NCBI GenBank assembly: GCA_002323245.1
Contig: DCPU01000016.1
Location: 65,876-129,875, forward strand
DNA: 64,000 nt
Reading direction: 5' to 3'
From: Mariprofundus sp. UBA1536
Lineage (GTDB): Bacteria; Pseudomonadota; Zetaproteobacteria; Mariprofundales; Mariprofundaceae
Position 1 is the first letter of the stretch, and each line of letters begins with the position of its first letter. The notes beneath the pieces were generated by a model. That model saw only the letters and a program-made list of their open reading frames with translations, searched no databases and was not told the origin of the DNA. A program made the translations under genes and the position numbers. This document shows, piece by piece, positions 62,175-64,000 of this stretch.

Positions 62175-62495
62175 TCATATTGCAACCAATATAAGCAAGA
62201 TTAAATCGCATACAACCTTAAGCTTGTTTCTTTTAATGATTTGTTTTGCTGTGATCACAGTCAACGGGTGTTTGTTGATGGTCAACACCGCGTTGTATTG
62301 CAGACATTTGAAATAGTAATTTTTCCCTACACTTTCTACGGCATCAAGGGGCGTTGATAAAATAATCTTTTTTAAAAAGACCTCAATTTCAGTATCTGAG
62401 AAATGATTGATGGCCAAGTTTTTCCGAACCCTCAAAAAACCAAGTGTAGTGTTTCTAAACTGTTCAGCGATAGATGTTTTAAGCGCTTCGTTCAT
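62175..62495 (-). CDS. DUF3781-like hypothetical protein
   Basis: 106 residues. The stretches LGFLRVRKNL, VESVGKNYYFKCLQYNAVLT and INKHPLTVITAKQI resemble DUF3781 proteins (a KNYY block followed by an INxHxxTxITA block). The extreme C-terminus is hydrophobic (VVCDLILLILVAI). Base composition is more AT-rich than that of its neighbours. It may be a horizontally acquired gene. Function unknown. Confidence 0.6.
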   Translation of the reverse strand: MNEALKTSIAEQFRNTTLGFLRVRKNLAINHFSDTEIEVFLKKIILSTPLDAVESVGKNYYFKCLQYNAVLTINKHPLTVITAKQIIKRNKLKVVCDLILLILVAI

Positions 62496-62637
62496 TCTTG
62501 GAGACTAGGATTGTTGATGAAACTAAAAAGGTTGGAGCGCTTAATTTCTTATTCAGGAAGCTCAATCTATGCCAACAAATGAAAAATATAATTTCTATTT
62601 GTTTGCATAAACATATTATTATTTTTATTGTAAGCCT

Positions 62638-63075
62638 ATGTTATTCGCTCAAAAGCCATTGCCCACTGCCATCAAGCAACAAGCTGTTTTGCTTGGTGAA
62701 GCAGTTTGCCAAGCGCGAAAAGCTCGTGGCATCAAACAAGCTGAGCTGGCTCAGACCTTGAATATCACCATCCCAACCTTGCGCAAGTTGGAGTCGGGCG
62801 ATGCTTCGGTTGGCCTCAACACCTGCTTTGCAGCGTTATTGAGCTTAAATATTCAAGGCAGTGTGTTGCAACAAAGCGCCCCAGCATTGTCGCCGCTGCC
62901 CAGTATCAGCAAGGATAAACGCAACGAATTTGCTGCCTTGCTCACCCAGCAAGGTTTGTTTGCCAGTGATGCAGAAAATGCAGCTTGGTTGTTGGCGCTG
63001 ACTCCACAGCAGCGCCTTCAAGCGATGATCAATCAGGAAAAGGAGCAGCGCTTATGTGGCATCGCACTCCGATAG
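62638..63075 (+). CDS. Xre-family regulator, antitoxin-like
   Basis: 145 residues. A helix-turn-helix at about 18-75 (VCQARKARGIKQAELAQTL, then NITIPTLRKLESGDASVGL) is followed by a helical C-terminal region. It overlaps the following nucleotidyltransferase gene by 22 bases. The pair has the layout of a type II-like toxin-antitoxin module. AT-rich upstream sequence suggests its own promoter. Confidence 0.85.
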   Translation: MLFAQKPLPTAIKQQAVLLGEAVCQARKARGIKQAELAQTLNITIPTLRKLESGDASVGLNTCFAALLSLNIQGSVLQQSAPALSPLPSISKDKRNEFAALLTQQGLFASDAENAAWLLALTPQQRLQAMINQEKEQRLCGIALR

Positions 63076-63524
63076 AGCAAGCCGTAGCTTTGGTGACTGC
63101 CATTGAGCAGCATCATGGCCGCGCCTTGCTCATTGGCGGGGCGGCATTGTTTTTATACGGCAAAGCTCAACGCTCCCTGGACTATGATTTGTGGGTACGC
63201 ATTGCCAACGATGAATTGGTAGAGATTCTAACCGCTCTTGGTTTTGAAATTGGCAGCAATCGCCCCGGCCTTTTGGTGGCGTATTACGAAGAATGTAAGT
63301 TCGATTTTTTCTTGTTCAAACGGGCATATAATCAAGATAAAGAATTGGTGGAATACGATGCCATCGAAGCCAACGGCAAAACCGTGCAACTCGAAAGCGG
63401 TACACTCATTGTGCCATCCATAGCTGACATGATTAAGCTTAAAAAACTCGGCGATGACCTCCGCCCCAAAGACCTCGAAGATATCGCCTACCTTGAGGCA
63501 TTGCTGAAAACAGGCATGTCATAA
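63054..63524 (+). CDS. Nucleotidyltransferase-fold protein, toxin-like partner
   Basis: 156 residues with LLIGGAALFLYG (Gly28-Gly29) and QRSLDYDLWVRI (Asp43 and Asp45), the minimal nucleotidyltransferase signature. KFDFFLF supplies a third acidic position, and VPSIADMIKLKK and RPKDLEDIAYL lie near the end, as in DUF6036/AbiEii-like proteins. Unlike the copy at 32772 its C-terminus looks complete. AAAGGAG lies ten bases before the ATG at 63054. It is probably held in check by the Xre protein. Confidence 0.82.
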   Translation: MWHRTPIEQAVALVTAIEQHHGRALLIGGAALFLYGKAQRSLDYDLWVRIANDELVEILTALGFEIGSNRPGLLVAYYEECKFDFFLFKRAYNQDKELVEYDAIEANGKTVQLESGTLIVPSIADMIKLKKLGDDLRPKDLEDIAYLEALLKTGMS

Positions 63525-63663
63525 AAAAGAGCAACACGCCCTAATCAGCAACTTCTTGGCCATCTAATTTATGAATCAAATCTATCGATATATCCCATTA
63601 TATTTATGAATCGCGGAGGTATACACTGCAGTCAAGCACAGCTTTTGTATGCAGGAGGTTGTT

Positions 63664-63912
63664 ATGAAAAAAACGATATCGTTTGGCATATTGCACATGA
63701 CGATTGCTTTTACTGTGGCCTATGCGATGACTGGCAGTTTACTGGTAGGCGGGGCAATCGCCTTGGTTGAGCCAGCGGTCAATACGGTGGCTTATTTCTT
63801 CCATGAGAAATTCTGGGAATCCAAAACTGGTTTTGGTAAGCATCGGTTTGCGGCCATGAAAGCACGCTTTGAAAATGTGTTGATTCAAGTTTTTGCATCA
63901 AGTGCGCGGTAA
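63664..63912 (+). CDS. DUF2061 membrane protein
   Basis: 82 residues: MKKTISFGILHMTIAFTVAY begins the first helix, GSLLVGGAIALVEPAVNTVAYFFHEKFWE the second. This is the DUF2061 pattern of a small two-helix inner-membrane protein with an FHE motif. A perfect GCAGGAGG site precedes the ATG at 63664. It overlaps the convergent dehydrogenase gene by 15 bases. Function unknown. Confidence 0.88.
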   Translation: MKKTISFGILHMTIAFTVAYAMTGSLLVGGAIALVEPAVNTVAYFFHEKFWESKTGFGKHRFAAMKARFENVLIQVFASSAR

Positions 63913-64000
63913 GCTATCTCCAATAGTGATAACCACGTTGCCCTTTTTATGACCTGAATCCACATGATGGTGTGCTTCAGCGATTTGAGAAAGCGGGTAG
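63898..64000 (-). CDS. Zinc-type alcohol dehydrogenase / quinone oxidoreductase, C-terminus only
   Basis: The minus-strand frame, open from the window edge, reads YPLSQIAEAHHHVDSGHKKG, then NVVITIGDSLPRT and a TGA. This is the typical end of MDR-family oxidoreductases (yPLxxaaeAHxxxesGhxxGKvvlxvg). The rest lies outside the window. Confidence 0.8.
   Translation of the reverse strand, partial: YPLSQIAEAHHHVDSGHKKGNVVITIGDSLPRT

Overview
The window is a stretch of Gram-negative proteobacterial chromosome. The evidence is signal-peptide periplasmic enzymes, a GspA/GspB pair, an RpoS-type sigma factor, c-type cytochromes and a P4-type integrase in a tRNA gene. The SHP/diheme cytochrome genes and three small secreted cytochromes with a C-terminal Cys-membrane-Arg tail suggest an aquatic, respiratory bacterium. 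A zetaproteobacterium or a gammaproteobacterium would fit, but I cannot fix the genus from sequence alone.

Layout. 1-5.3 kb (minus): a CASTOR/POLLUX-like ion channel that runs off the left edge, a chemoreceptor and a free-standing Aer-type PAS protein. 5.5-15.1 kb (mostly plus): housekeeping and envelope genes (sppA, two M16 peptidases, a response regulator, rsmD, coaD, an SDR, pyrD, a secreted nuclease). 15.2-18.7 kb: a cytochrome block made of a His-rich membrane protein, SHP, diheme cytochrome c and three tandem tail-anchored monoheme cytochromes separated by terminators. 18.8-25.3 kb (minus): trpE-trpG-trpD-(GxxExxY cassette)-trpC-ygiQ.

25.4-37.7 kb is an accessory island beside tRNA-Ala(GGC). 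It begins with an integrase and holds remnants of type I restriction systems (half an hsdS with an internal stop, two hsdR 5' ends), three Fic proteins, a frameshifted AlbA/AAA_4 gene, an HTH-nucleotidyltransferase pair, hipBA, and two further pieces of integrase 5' ends. Short shared segments show that it was assembled and then pruned by repeated recombination. I found no intact attR.

37.7-63.9 kb is core again: prmA; an FNR-like reductase with ruvX-pyrB-pyrC; an eight-gene envelope/PLP operon read leftward (PHP protein-wbqC-like-PIG-L-DegT-wecA-like-yggS-proC-yggT); a PAS histidine kinase with lipB; apt with an rpoS-like gene interrupted by an in-frame TAA; sucA-sucB; a mercuric-reductase-like flavoprotein with a TVP38 protein; gspA-gspB; a second HTH-nucleotidyltransferase pair; and a partial alcohol dehydrogenase at the right edge.

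The points most worth following are the nonsense codon in rpoS, the tail-anchored cytochrome trio with its SHP/DHC neighbours, the AbiEi-like/Fic fusion, the PHP enzyme split by a membrane hairpin, and the 2-oxoglutarate dehydrogenase E2 that has two lipoyl domains but no recognisable E3-binding domain.
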